The notes beneath the pieces were generated by a model, which was not told the origin of the DNA, searched no databases, and saw nothing but the letters and a program-made list of their open reading frames with translations. The position numbers and the translations under genes are program-made. Shown one piece after another: positions 1 through 7,561 of a DNA stretch of 55,440 nt (position 1 is the stretch's first letter; each line of letters opens with the position of its first letter). The DNA is from Gemmatimonadota bacterium (GTDB taxonomy: Bacteria; Gemmatimonadota; Gemmatimonadetes; Longimicrobiales; Longimicrobiaceae). The DNA lies in the NCBI GenBank assembly GCA_028287185.1, contig JAQBQD010000020.1, forward strand, positions 1 through 55,440, read 5' to 3'.

Positions 1-177
1 AGAACCGACAAAGGCTTCAAGGTGCTTCCACGACGCTGGGTGGTGGAGAGAACCTTCGCCTGGCTCGGACAGTACCGCCGGCTCAGCAAGGACTACGAGC
101 AGCTGACTACCTCCAGCGAGGCGATGATCTATCTCGCCATGATCCAGCTCATGCTTCGCCGAACCGAGCTCTCGTAA
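1..177 (+). CDS. IS5-family transposase, C-terminal fragment (window edge)
   Basis: The first 58 codons are open from base 1 and end at TAA 175-177. They encode the C-terminus of an IS5-family DDE transposase (IS427/IS1031-like group): the stretch [17 protein letters not shown] contains the conserved E of the DDE triad in the usual [10 protein letters not shown] context, followed by RRLSKDYE. The 5' part lies outside the window, so I cannot tell whether the element is intact. An inverted-repeat-like end follows directly, as expected for the right end of an insertion sequence. Identification of the family is firm; the subgroup is inferred. Confidence 0.85.
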   Translation, partial: RTDKGFKVLPRRWVVERTFAWLGQYRRLSKDYEQLTTSSEAMIYLAMIQLMLRRTELS

Positions 178-197
178 TTCTTAAACACACTCTGAGG
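178..197. repeat. Probable right terminal inverted repeat of the IS5-family element
   Basis: The bases immediately after the transposase stop read TTCTTAAACACACTCTGAGG. Its complement begins with a GAG..GTGTTT..AAGAA-type pattern typical of IS427-group ends. The partner left end is outside the window, so the exact boundary and target duplication cannot be set. Confidence 0.45.
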
Positions 198-248
198 GAC
201 ACGGTTTCGTGACGGCGGGTCGACGGTGCAGTGGATGGGAAGGCGGTG

Positions 249-292
249 GAGGCCCCGCGGCGGAGTCCGTTGCGGGGCCTCGGAGGTTTTTT
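249..292 (+). terminator. Rho-independent terminator after the IS end
   Basis: Perfect 10-bp stem GAGGCCCCGC (249-258) and GCGGGGCCTC (272-281), 13-nt loop, then six T residues at 287-292. The T run starts five bases after the stem. It would stop plus-strand transcripts leaving the IS or the gene the IS interrupted. The remainder of 293-697 shows no convincing gene. Confidence 0.6.
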
Positions 293-420
293 CGCCACAA
301 TGGGCGGATGAATCCGCCGCGACGATCACACGATGCCTCCCTGCGGAGGCGGGCTCCGTGTGGCACGCCGGTAGTGCCCGCGCGGTGGCCTGCATCGCGA
401 TGAACCCGCGCAGGCATTCC

Positions 421-448
421 GCCGATCCGCCGATCCGCCGATCCGCCG
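421..448. repeat. 8-bp tandem repeat GCCGATCC, three and a half copies
   Basis: Three exact copies of GCCGATCC followed by GCCGACC lie in the gene-free stretch between the IS end and the GH44 gene. This is a simple-sequence tract with no evident function. The surrounding 293-697 interval shows only high-GC shadow reading frames. Confidence 0.7.
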
Positions 449-697
449 ACCAGGCATCACCGGAATCCGCGGCGACCCCCGGATTGCACCGGCAGCCCCA
501 GTCGGTTGAACCGCGGCTGGAACGGCGCGAAGTCCGTCTGCGGGGACTGCTCCGCGCCGAGGCAGGCGACCGATCGAGCGCCGTTTCGACCCGCCGGCGC
601 GGCATCACGCCCGAGCCGGCCGCATCCCGCGCCACCCCCGGCATGAGACACCCTCGCCCGCTTGCGGGAGACGGGGCTCGGGGAACGAGGCCATCTC

Positions 698-3136
698 CTA
701 CTGCAGCACCAGCGTCGTCACGCTCTGCGCGGGCATGGTGTAGGTGAAGGCGTTGGGCTGCGTGATGGGCACGTCCGCGCCGGCGGTGGGCGTGGCGGAG
801 GCGCCGGTGAGGGTGTAGACGTGCGCCACGGTGAAGGCGCGCACGTGGCTGATGGTGATGGCGGCGTTCTGCGCGGTGGTGGTCTTGTTGATGGCCACGA
901 TCACCATCCGCACCGGGTTGTCGGCGTCCACGCTGGCATAGACCGAGGCCCTGGCGTTGTCGCTGCCGGTGGCCCACACGCTGGTGTTGCCGAAGCCGTG
1001 CCCGGCGCCGTCGTAGTTGCGGAACATGTTGAAGGCGCCGAACACGTACCTGAACGCGTTGTTCGCGTTTCCGCCGTACGCGCCGTTCACGTCGGTGTTG
1101 GGCCACAGCGTCGCCGCGAACACACCCTCGCGCCCGAACACCCCCAGCGCGTCCGCCTGCGCGATCCCGCCCGAGATGTCGCCCCCGCGGTAATAGTAGT
1201 ACTCGGTGATGGCGATCTTCGTCCCCGGGTAGTGGGCGGCGATCTGCGCCTTGATGCGCGGCAGCAGGCGGATGGGCTGCCCCAGCCAGTCCGTCACCCA
1301 GCTGCTCTCCGTGTACGTGGGGTCCCACAGCGAGCGCGGCGCCTGCTCGCGCTCCTGGACGACGGCGCTGGTCTGCGTCGCGTACTCGTTGCTGACACCG
1401 GCGTTCTGCATGTACCAGTGCAGGTCGATCACGTCCAGCAGCCGGCGGCCCTGCGCCGCCTCCGCCGCCTTCATCCGGTCCAGGTACCAGTCCAGGAAGT
1501 TGGCGCTGCCGGCCACCGGGTCCGGGCTGGACCGCCGCAGCGTGTACAGGCCGTACAGGTCGATCGTCACGGGCGCGAAGATCGTCGCGCCGGGCTGCAC
1601 GTCCTTGATGGCCGCCGCGTAGTCGATCGTCTTCTGCGCCATCTCGCTGTACGTGGGCTCGTCCGTGCTCGCGCGCACTTCGCGGTGGGTGCCCGTCCAC
1701 CCGTCGGGCTCGTTGTCCAGCGAGTAGAAGATGGGCTTCACCGGGTCGCTCTTGGCCAGCGGGAACTGCCGGTTCAGCCAGTTGACGAACTCGTCTTGGT
1801 ACGTGTACCCGTCGCTCACGTCGGGCGCCGGCGACAGCGACGTCGGCTTGCGCGGCAGGCTCTGGCGGAAGTGGGCCGCCCGCCGCGACGCCACGCCCGC
1901 GTCGTCGGAGGCCATCGGTCCACTCTCGTCGGCCGCCACCCAGCCCAGCGTGGGCACGGTCACCAGCGTGGCCGCGCCCTTCGCCGTGGCCCCGGCGATG
2001 CGGAAGCGCATGGCCTCGCCCGGCGTGGAGCCGCCGCCCATGTAGCTGTCGCTCTCGTACAGGTAGTCGCTGCCGGCGTTGCTCGCGTTGTTCTCCCAGT
2101 TGTACGCGCTCAGCCGGTTGCCCCCGATGCGCGACAGGGTGATGCGCGTGGGCAGCGTCGCGTTCCCCCACATGGTGAACGGATCGGCCTGGTCGTAGAA
2201 GTTCAGGCCGTAGATGAACGGCGAGATGGGCGAGCGCTTGGCGCTGTTGATGGTAAGCTGCACCGCCGCCGCCCCGGCGCTCCCCGGCGCCACCTGCGCG
2301 GCCACCCGCACCGCCAGCGACGCGCTGCGCGGGCCCGACGTCGCCGTGAGGGTGGCGGTGCCGGCGGACGACGCGGTGAGCAGGCCGTTCGCGTCCACGG
2401 ACGCCACGCCCGGCGCGGAGCTGCCCCACGTGATGGTCGCGCCCGGCACCTCCTGCCCTCGGCCGTCGCGGACGACGGGGGCGAGCTGCTGCACGGCGCC
2501 CGGCTGCAGCGCCACGCTGTCCGCGCCCAGATCCACCCAGCCCGAGGGATGCGCCACCGGCGCGGACACGTAGACGGTGAAGGTGAAGCCGGTGACGCCC
2601 GCCGGCAGCAGCCACTTCCACGTCTTCGGCGCGGTGGTCGCGCCCGTCGGAAGGATTCCGGTGTAGGCGAAGTAGGGCTGGTTGATGGAGGTGAACAGGT
2701 CCTCGCCGTCCGCGTTCTGCACCGTCACGCCGTTCGTGGGTCCGGACGAGAAGAAGACGCGCACGCCGCCCGGCACCGGCGTCGACCCGTCCGTGGTCCC
2801 CATCGCCTGTCCAATCAGGTTCTTCAGCGTCACGTCCGACTGGAAGATCCGGGTGCCCGCGTCGAAGGTGGCCGGCGCGTTGGCCAGCAGCACGTACACG
2901 CCCTGCCCGCCCAGCAGCACGTCCCCCCGCACCCCGCCCGGCAGCCCGGCCGACGGCGCGCAGCTCACCGTGCGCGCCGGCACGTCCGCGCGGCAGTCGA
3001 GCATCGCCTGGACGGCCGGCTCGGCCACCGGACCGCGCGGCATCGTCCCCGCCCCGTCGCGGCACGCGGCCGCCGCCAGCGCCATCATCGCCGCAACCGC
3101 GGTGGCCGGCCCTCCCTTCCACGCTCTCGTCCCCAT
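698..3136 (-). CDS. Secreted GH44 endoglucanase-type lipoprotein with Big2-like domain
   Basis: The 812-residue protein begins with a lipoprotein signal peptide (hydrophobic run, lipobox LAAAAC, Cys25). Residues ~40-200 form an unassigned beta-rich N-terminal region. Residues ~201-285 are a bacterial Ig-like (Big2) domain ending in GLLTASSAGTATLTAT. Residues ~295-812 form a glycoside hydrolase family 44 module starting at SPISPFIYGLNFY, with RIGGNRLSAYNWENNASN and the expected two glutamates: E476 in SLDNEPDGW (acid/base) and E645 in IAITEYYYY (nucleophile). GH44 enzymes cleave beta-1,4-glucans or xyloglucan, so this should act at the cell surface on plant-type polysaccharide. The C-terminal ~100 residues look like the family's beta-sandwich. 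It stands alone on the minus strand and no partner genes are adjacent. Confidence 0.88.
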   Translation of the reverse strand: MGTRAWKGGPATAVAAMMALAAAACRDGAGTMPRGPVAEPAVQAMLDCRADVPARTVSCAPSAGLPGGVRGDVLLGGQGVYVLLANAPATFDAGTRIFQSDVTLKNLIGQAMGTTDGSTPVPGGVRVFFSSGPTNGVTVQNADGEDLFTSINQPYFAYTGILPTGATTAPKTWKWLLPAGVTGFTFTVYVSAPVAHPSGWVDLGADSVALQPGAVQQLAPVVRDGRGQEVPGATITWGSSAPGVASVDANGLLTASSAGTATLTATSGPRSASLAVRVAAQVAPGSAGAAAVQLTINSAKRSPISPFIYGLNFYDQADPFTMWGNATLPTRITLSRIGGNRLSAYNWENNASNAGSDYLYESDSYMGGGSTPGEAMRFRIAGATAKGAATLVTVPTLGWVAADESGPMASDDAGVASRRAAHFRQSLPRKPTSLSPAPDVSDGYTYQDEFVNWLNRQFPLAKSDPVKPIFYSLDNEPDGWTGTHREVRASTDEPTYSEMAQKTIDYAAAIKDVQPGATIFAPVTIDLYGLYTLRRSSPDPVAGSANFLDWYLDRMKAAEAAQGRRLLDVIDLHWYMQNAGVSNEYATQTSAVVQEREQAPRSLWDPTYTESSWVTDWLGQPIRLLPRIKAQIAAHYPGTKIAITEYYYYRGGDISGGIAQADALGVFGREGVFAATLWPNTDVNGAYGGNANNAFRYVFGAFNMFRNYDGAGHGFGNTSVWATGSDNARASVYASVDADNPVRMVIVAINKTTTAQNAAITISHVRAFTVAHVYTLTGASATPTAGADVPITQPNAFTYTMPAQSVTTLVLQ

Positions 3137-3394
3137 TCTTCGCTCCGTGGTGCTCCGCGCGCAGGCGGGATTCGGTATGCTCGGCCGAGGACCGCGGGCG
3201 GAGTGCGCCGCGGACAGCCGGGCAATGGCGAACGACGCACGGACGGCGCGCCGGCAGGTGCCGCGCGGCCGTCGTCGTGGGGGACGGGCCGGGGTCGTCG
3301 CGTTGGCCCTCGCGGGGCCGGGATCTCATCTGCGGTCGATGCCGAAGCGGGCTGGACGATGCTCCACTTCGCCGCTGCCACGTCGCGAGTATCA

Positions 3395-3440
3395 GTTTCC
3401 ACGCATCATCACTAACTGCATCATCAGGATGCGTGGAAAC
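3395..3440. repeat. Perfect 13-bp inverted repeat with internal direct repeats
   Basis: GTTTCCACGCATC (3395-3407) and GATGCGTGGAAAC (3428-3440) are exact complements separated by 20 nt. Inside and overlapping the arms is a 9-bp direct repeat, GCATCATCA, at 3403-3411 and 3418-3426. It sits in the 567-bp gene-free interval 3137-3703, 259 bp upstream of the minus-strand GH44 gene and 264 bp before the plus-strand glycosyltransferase. It could be a regulator site, a hairpin or a relic of a mobile element. The rest of the interval holds nothing I can identify. Confidence 0.6.
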
Positions 3441-3703
3441 GACGCCCGACGCAACGGTCTTCTGCTGCTGCGCCGCGGCTTCGCACGTTAGGCCGGTGGG
3501 GACGGGAGAGATCGATCGGAGCTCCCCGTCGACGCAACCCCACGCCGGAACGGGCGTTGCGTAGCTGACGGGCTCCGCGGACGAACCCGCCGGCAGCGCG
3601 AGGTGAGGAATCCGCGGTACTCGTACGGCAGGGTGATTCGGTCCACGCGGACCAATGGATCGACGAAGACGCCCGGCATCCCACAACCCGAATCCCCGGA
3701 GAC

Positions 3704-4663
3704 GTGGACGCACTGCCCGCAGCCCTGAACCCACCCGCGGACCAATCCGCGGCGGAGCGCTGGATGCGCCACATGCGCCGGGGCGACTTCGCGGCGGCGT
3801 GGGCGGTGAGCGACCGGCTGATCCGCGAGCGGGCGGGCGCACCTGCGGAGCACCTGCCGCGGCACCAGCAGTGGGTGTGGGATGGACGGCCGCTGGCGGG
3901 AAAGCGCGTGCTGGTGCGGTGCTACCACGGCCTGGGCGACACGCTGCAGTTCATCCGCTACGCCCGCCCGCTGCACACCACGGCCGCCGAGGTGGTCGTC
4001 TGGGCGCAGCCCGCGCTGCTTCCCCTCCTCGCCACCGTGGAAGGCATCGACCGCCTGCTCCCCCTGCACGACGGCCCGCCGGACGTGGACCACGACGCGG
4101 ACGTGGAGGTGATGGAGCTCGCCCACGTCTTCCGCACGACGGTCGAGACCATCCCCGCCGACGTCCCCTACCTCCATGCGAAGCCGGCGCGGATCGAACG
4201 CGACGGCCGCCTCCACGTCGGAATCGTGTGGCGGGCGGGGGATTGGGATGAACGGCGTTCCATTCCCGCCGCACTGCTGGAGCCGCTGGCCGACCTGCCG
4301 GACGTGCGCCTGCACGTGCTGCAGCGTGGGCCCGCGCTCGCGCGGATGCCCCGTGGAGTCGGCATCGAGTCCGGCTCGGACGACGTGATGGCCGCGGCCG
4401 GCGTGATGCGCGCGCTGGACCTCGTCGTCACGGTCGACAGCATGCCCGCGCACCTGGCCGGCGCGCTGGGCGTTCCCGTCTGGACCCTGCTGCACGCCGA
4501 CGCGGACTGGCGCTGGATGGAAGGCCGCGGGGACAGCCCGTGGTACCCCACGATGCGCCTGTTCCGGCAGCCCGCGCCCGGGGACTGGCCATCCGTCATC
4601 GCCCGCGTGCGCCGGGAGCTGCGCGCGCTCGCCGCCGCCGCGCGAAACGACTCGGGACGCTGA
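3704..4663 (+). CDS. GT9/heptosyltransferase-like glycosyltransferase
   Basis: This is a 319-residue cytosolic protein. After a short helical N-terminus it contains RVLVRCYHGLGDTLQFIRYA (~residues 66-85), the classic GLGD-x-x-Q-F-x-R-Y nucleotide-sugar acceptor start of GT9-like or TPR-linked glycosyltransferases. It continues with the inter-domain HVGIVWRAGD and the C-terminal donor-binding VVTVDSMPAHLAGALGVPVWTLL. Such proteins transfer a sugar from a nucleotide donor in lipopolysaccharide or protein glycosylation; the acceptor cannot be read here. Many relatives carry long N-terminal TPR arrays; this one is a stripped version. It ends 76 bp before the promoter of the RiPP locus and is probably not part of that transcript. 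Confidence 0.75.
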   Translation: MDALPAALNPPADQSAAERWMRHMRRGDFAAAWAVSDRLIRERAGAPAEHLPRHQQWVWDGRPLAGKRVLVRCYHGLGDTLQFIRYARPLHTTAAEVVVWAQPALLPLLATVEGIDRLLPLHDGPPDVDHDADVEVMELAHVFRTTVETIPADVPYLHAKPARIERDGRLHVGIVWRAGDWDERRSIPAALLEPLADLPDVRLHVLQRGPALARMPRGVGIESGSDDVMAAAGVMRALDLVVTVDSMPAHLAGALGVPVWTLLHADADWRWMEGRGDSPWYPTMRLFRQPAPGDWPSVIARVRRELRALAAAARNDSGR

Positions 4664-4739
4664 GGATCGCGGCGGGAATCGGGGCCCATGCGGCCCGGCG
4701 CCGCATGTTTACAGCCACTCTCCTTTTCGGACCGATTTC

Positions 4740-4768
4740 TTGACGGCGGGGCGGGATTCCGCTATGCT
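4740..4768 (+). promoter_or_regulatory. Sigma-70-type promoter of the MNIO RiPP locus
   Basis: -35 TTGACG (4740-4745), a 17-bp spacer and -10 TATGCT (4763-4768) lie about 60 bp upstream of the precursor ATG. Spacing and hexamers match the other promoters visible in this window. This supports expression of the small precursor gene as the first gene of its own transcript. Confidence 0.7.
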
Positions 4769-4827
4769 GAACGACCCAACCGGGCCACGGCCCGAACCCA
4801 TCCACCGCTCCACACGGAGATCCTCCC

Positions 4828-5004
4828 ATGAGCACTGCGTTCACGAAGACGGACATCATCGACTCGCCCGTCGAGCCGATGGCCATGGTCTCCAGCAGCA
4901 GCCAGCTCCCCCCGCCGATCGGCACCGGCTGCATGGCGTGTTGCTCGGGCGGCGTCGATCCGAGCTGGGGCGGCGTCAGCGCGGCCTCGTCGGTCGCCAT
5001 CTGA
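4828..5004 (+). CDS. Putative RiPP precursor peptide with CxxCC core
   Basis: The 58-residue ORF has a GGAG ribosome site 7 nt before its ATG and a good promoter upstream. Residues 1-31 are leader-like, polar and Cys-free (MSTAFTKTDIIDSPVEPM at the start, then Ser-rich and Pro-rich segments). The C-terminal part begins GTGCMACCSGGVDPSWGG, with Cys35, Cys38 and Cys39, followed by a Ser/Ala tail ending in VAI. No signal peptide is present, unlike bufferins. It lies 91 bp upstream of a DUF692/MNIO enzyme gene and its partner, the standard layout for MNIO-modified peptides (methanobactin, 3-thiaglutamate and similar). The core does not match a precursor family I recognise. The modified residues are inferred to be the cysteines. 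Confidence 0.75.
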   Translation: MSTAFTKTDIIDSPVEPMAMVSSSSQLPPPIGTGCMACCSGGVDPSWGGVSAASSVAI

Positions 5005-5095
5005 GCTGCAGGGTGAAGGGCGGGCCCGGCGCCGCGAACCGGCGCCGGGTCCGCGCGCATCGTCCCATCGCACCGACCCGCCGCAGGAGCCCCGC

Positions 5096-6025
5096 ATGAC
5101 CCCGACCGCCGCCGCCTCCACCGGGCCCGTCTCCGCCGACCTCCTGGCCGCGCTGCCCCGCTACGGCGTGGGCGTGCTGTACAACGCCGCGCTGCCGGGC
5201 TTCCTGGAGGACAGCTGGGAGGAGCTGGACTACCTGGCCGTCATCCCCGACCGCTTCTGGACGGACGAGGGCGAGGGGCAGGTCCCGCGCTACACGCCCG
5301 TGGAGGCGCCCACCGACCTGCTGGACCGCGTGGCGCGCCGGCTTCCCATCGTGGGCCACAGCGTGGGCCTCAGCATCGGCAGCGCCGAGATGTTCGACGA
5401 CGAGCACGTGCGGCAGATCGCGGACTGGCAGCGGCGCTACCGCATGGCGTGGCACAGCGACCACCTGTCGTTCCTGCGGGTGAAGGGGCTGGACGCGCAC
5501 AGCCAGCTCGCCGGCCTGCCCATCCCCGTGCCCTACGACCACGAGGTGCTGGACCTGCTGGCGCAGCGCGTGGAGCAGGTGCAGCGCGCCGTGCCGGTGC
5601 CCTTCCTGCTGGAGAACAACGTCTACTACGTGGACCTGCCGGACCAGGACATGACCGAGCCCGAGTTCCTGAACCGGCTGATGCACCGCACCGGGTGCGG
5701 GCTGCTGCTGGACGTGCACAACGTGCACTGCAACGCCACCAACCACGGCTTCGACCCCCGCGAGTTCATCCACGCGCTGGACCTGACGCGCGTGGTGGAG
5801 GTGCACATCGCCGGCGGGAGCGACATGGCGGGGATGTACACCGACTCGCACGCCGGACCCGTGGCCGAGCCAGTGTGGGAGCTGCTGGACGACGTGGTGG
5901 CCCACGCCCCCAACCTGTGCGCCGTCACCTTCGAGTTCGACGAGTCCTACTTTCCCGCGCTGAAGTCCGCGGGCGTGCGCGCCGAGCTGCGCCACGCGCG
6001 CGAGGTGTGGGAGCGGCACCACTAG
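5096..6025 (+). CDS. DUF692/MNIO multinuclear non-heme iron oxidative enzyme
   Basis: The 309-residue protein has a TIM-barrel-like layout and the metal-binding motifs of the MNIO (DUF692, MbnB/TglH) family. These are H88 in IVGHSVGLSIGS, H120 and H123 in AWHSDHLSF, E173 in FLLENNVYY, D206 and H208 in LLLDVHNVHCNATNHG, H237 in EVHIAGG, D250 and H252 in TDSHAGPV, and E280 in TFEFDESYF. Family members use two or three iron ions and O2 to rearrange Cys (or other) residues in a peptide substrate bound with a partner protein. GGAG precedes the ATG. Its place directly after the CxxCC peptide and 9 bp before the partner gene implies that this peptide is the substrate. Full length for the family. Confidence 0.9.
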   Translation: MTPTAAASTGPVSADLLAALPRYGVGVLYNAALPGFLEDSWEELDYLAVIPDRFWTDEGEGQVPRYTPVEAPTDLLDRVARRLPIVGHSVGLSIGSAEMFDDEHVRQIADWQRRYRMAWHSDHLSFLRVKGLDAHSQLAGLPIPVPYDHEVLDLLAQRVEQVQRAVPVPFLLENNVYYVDLPDQDMTEPEFLNRLMHRTGCGLLLDVHNVHCNATNHGFDPREFIHALDLTRVVEVHIAGGSDMAGMYTDSHAGPVAEPVWELLDDVVAHAPNLCAVTFEFDESYFPALKSAGVRAELRHAREVWERHH

Positions 6026-6034
6026 GCCGCGCCG

Positions 6035-6829
6035 ATGTCGCTCCTGGAGTTCCAGCGCGCCCTGGCCGACCTGGCCGCGTCCCCCCAGCTCTGCCGCGAG
6101 CTTCGCGCCGAGGCCGGCCCCGTGCTGGACCGCTGGCGCCTGGATCCGCGCGAGCGCACGCGCGTGGAGGCCGCCGTCCGCCACCCGGGGTGGGTGGTGA
6201 ACTGCACCCTGTGGCGCGCCAACCGCCTGGGGCCCATCTACACGCTGCTCTCCCGGAGCTGCTACCTGCTGGGCGACCGGTTCCGCGACGAGGTCGAGCG
6301 CTTCTGGACGCTGCACCCGCGGCCCGACTTCATGACGCGCCGCGAGGTGCCCCGCTTCGGCGCCTTCCTGCACGAGCGCCTGCGGTCGGGCGGCCTGCGC
6401 GACCCCTACCTGGACGAGGTGCTCACCTTCGAGCTGGCCTTCTTCGAGCTGGGCCTGCTTCCCCGCCGGCAGATCGCGGCCGAGACGGAGGAGGCGATGG
6501 AGGCCTTTCCCGGCACGCCGCTGCGCCTGCACCCGCTGGTGCGCGTGATCCGCTTCTCGCACGACCCCGCCCCGCTGCTGGACGTGCTGCGCCGCTTCCA
6601 GCCGGTGCCGGCCGACCTGGCGGCCGGGGAGTTCTACCTGGTCGTGGACGGACGGCAGGCCGAGGAACGGCAGATGGGAACGCTTCCGCCCCCGCTGGGC
6701 CGCCGCCTGCACGACATCGCCGCCGGCGGGTCCGTGGCCGACGGCAGCGACGAGGAGGCGCGCCTGGTGCGCCCCGGCCTCGCCGTCCCGGACCTCGCCC
6801 CGATCTCCACGGAAGCGATCGCGGTCTGA
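6035..6829 (+). CDS. MbnC/TglI-like MNIO partner protein
   Basis: 264 residues, starting 9 bp after the MNIO stop, so co-translated. The N-terminal ~140 residues (LLEFQRALADLAASP, then VVNCTLWRANRLGPIYTLL and LGDRFRDEVERFW) follow the helical pattern of MNIO partner proteins of the MbnC/TglI/DUF2063 type. These partners bind the leader peptide and deliver it to the enzyme. The second half (LRLHPLVRVIRFSHDP, then LPPPLGRRLHDIAAG) is a smaller alpha/beta region also seen in relatives. Assignment rests mainly on gene context plus the N-terminal pattern; the exact subfamily is uncertain. Confidence 0.72.
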   Translation: MSLLEFQRALADLAASPQLCRELRAEAGPVLDRWRLDPRERTRVEAAVRHPGWVVNCTLWRANRLGPIYTLLSRSCYLLGDRFRDEVERFWTLHPRPDFMTRREVPRFGAFLHERLRSGGLRDPYLDEVLTFELAFFELGLLPRRQIAAETEEAMEAFPGTPLRLHPLVRVIRFSHDPAPLLDVLRRFQPVPADLAAGEFYLVVDGRQAEERQMGTLPPPLGRRLHDIAAGGSVADGSDEEARLVRPGLAVPDLAPISTEAIAV

Positions 6830-6999
6830 ACCGGGCGGCGCCGGGCAGCCGTCGCGAAGATCCGCCGTCGGCACGACCCGCTTGCGAGAGACCGCGCGCC
6901 TCGACGGTCCACCGTCCCTCGGCTCGACGTCGGGGCGAAGGCTCCGGACGCGGGATTCCGCCGCCTGCGGGCGGGGAAAACCGGGTCTCCTGCTGCACT

Positions 7000-7022
7000 C
7001 GCTCCCGTGCGAACACGGAGCG
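7000..7022 (+). terminator. Weak candidate terminator hairpin after the MNIO operon
   Basis: CGCTCCCGTG (7000-7009) pairs with CACGGAGCG (7014-7022) around a CGAA tetraloop with one bulged C. No T run follows. It lies between the MNIO partner gene and the next small gene. The remainder of the 389-bp gap 6830-7218 has only the promoter listed next. Confidence 0.3.
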
Positions 7023-7104
7023 GGAGACAGCGCGCCGAACGGGACCCCGTACGGACGCGCCGACCGCCGGAGGCCGGATCCCGAGGTCCGCGAAGGCAAG
7101 GCAC

Positions 7105-7134
7105 TTGTGCTGCGCATCGCTTCCGTGGTAAACT
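7105..7134 (+). promoter_or_regulatory. Candidate promoter for the small LPRLTDLTLQ peptide gene
   Basis: TTGTGC (7105-7110), 18-bp spacer, TAAACT (7129-7134). It lies 84 bp upstream of the chosen start at 7219 and 39 bp upstream of an alternative in-frame ATG at 7174. Hexamers are moderately good. Confidence 0.45.
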
Positions 7135-7218
7135 CCAGTTCTGGCGGGAACGTGCACCGCCACGCGGGGGAGAATGCGCCCTTGCACCGACCCATCGCCC
7201 TGGCTCCCCGAGCGTTCC

Positions 7219-7383
7219 ATGCCTCAGAACGAGAACCGTCCTGCCGGCGCCCCCGGCGACTCCGAGAAGCGCGCCTGGACCTCGCCCGAGGTGGCGGAGC
7301 TTCCCCGCCTTACGGACCTGACGCTGCAGACCGGCCCCGGCATTCCCGGCGGCGGCGGCTCGGGCGGCGGCACCGTCTTCTAG
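7219..7383 (+). CDS. Small precursor-like peptide (LPRLTDLTLQ leader, Gly-rich tail)
   Basis: The predicted peptide has 54 residues and is Cys-free. Its middle section, KRAWTSPEVAELPRLTDLTL, resembles the leader type of lasso-like and related RiPP precursors (W-x-x-P-E-V and L-x-x-L-T motifs). It is followed by QTGPGIPGGGGSGGG and a C-terminal TVF. No lasso peptidase or cyclase genes are adjacent; the nearest modification genes are the MNIO pair 390 bp upstream. I chose the ATG at 7219 by similarity to the usual N-terminus. The ATG at 7174 would give 69 residues and has a purine-rich GGGGGAG immediately before it. Function is not known; it could be an orphan precursor. Confidence 0.55.
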   Translation: MPQNENRPAGAPGDSEKRAWTSPEVAELPRLTDLTLQTGPGIPGGGGSGGGTVF

Positions 7384-7561
7384 CGGCCCCGACGCGGCGC
7401 GGACCCCGGTCCGCGCCGCGTCTCGCACCTCCCCCCAGGCGGCCTTCCGGCGCGCGGCTGTCCGCGGGCCGGCTTACGTGCGCCAGCCCCCGTCGGCAGC
7501 GGCGGCGCCCCGCCCTTCCGGCGCCGGGCGTCCTCCGGCCATCTCTCTCCACCCGGCCTCG

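Noticed and set aside
421..448. Possible iteron-type origin
   Set aside because: Only three and a half 8-bp units, no AT-rich zone and no replication gene nearby.
129..3842. A long minus-strand frame overlapping the GH44 gene
   Set aside because: It reads the GH44 coding DNA in another frame. The frame at 698-3136 has the signal peptide and catalytic motifs.
7219..7383. Classical lasso peptide cluster
   Set aside because: No transglutaminase-like protease, asparagine-synthetase-like cyclase or RRE protein within the window; only the leader resembles that class.
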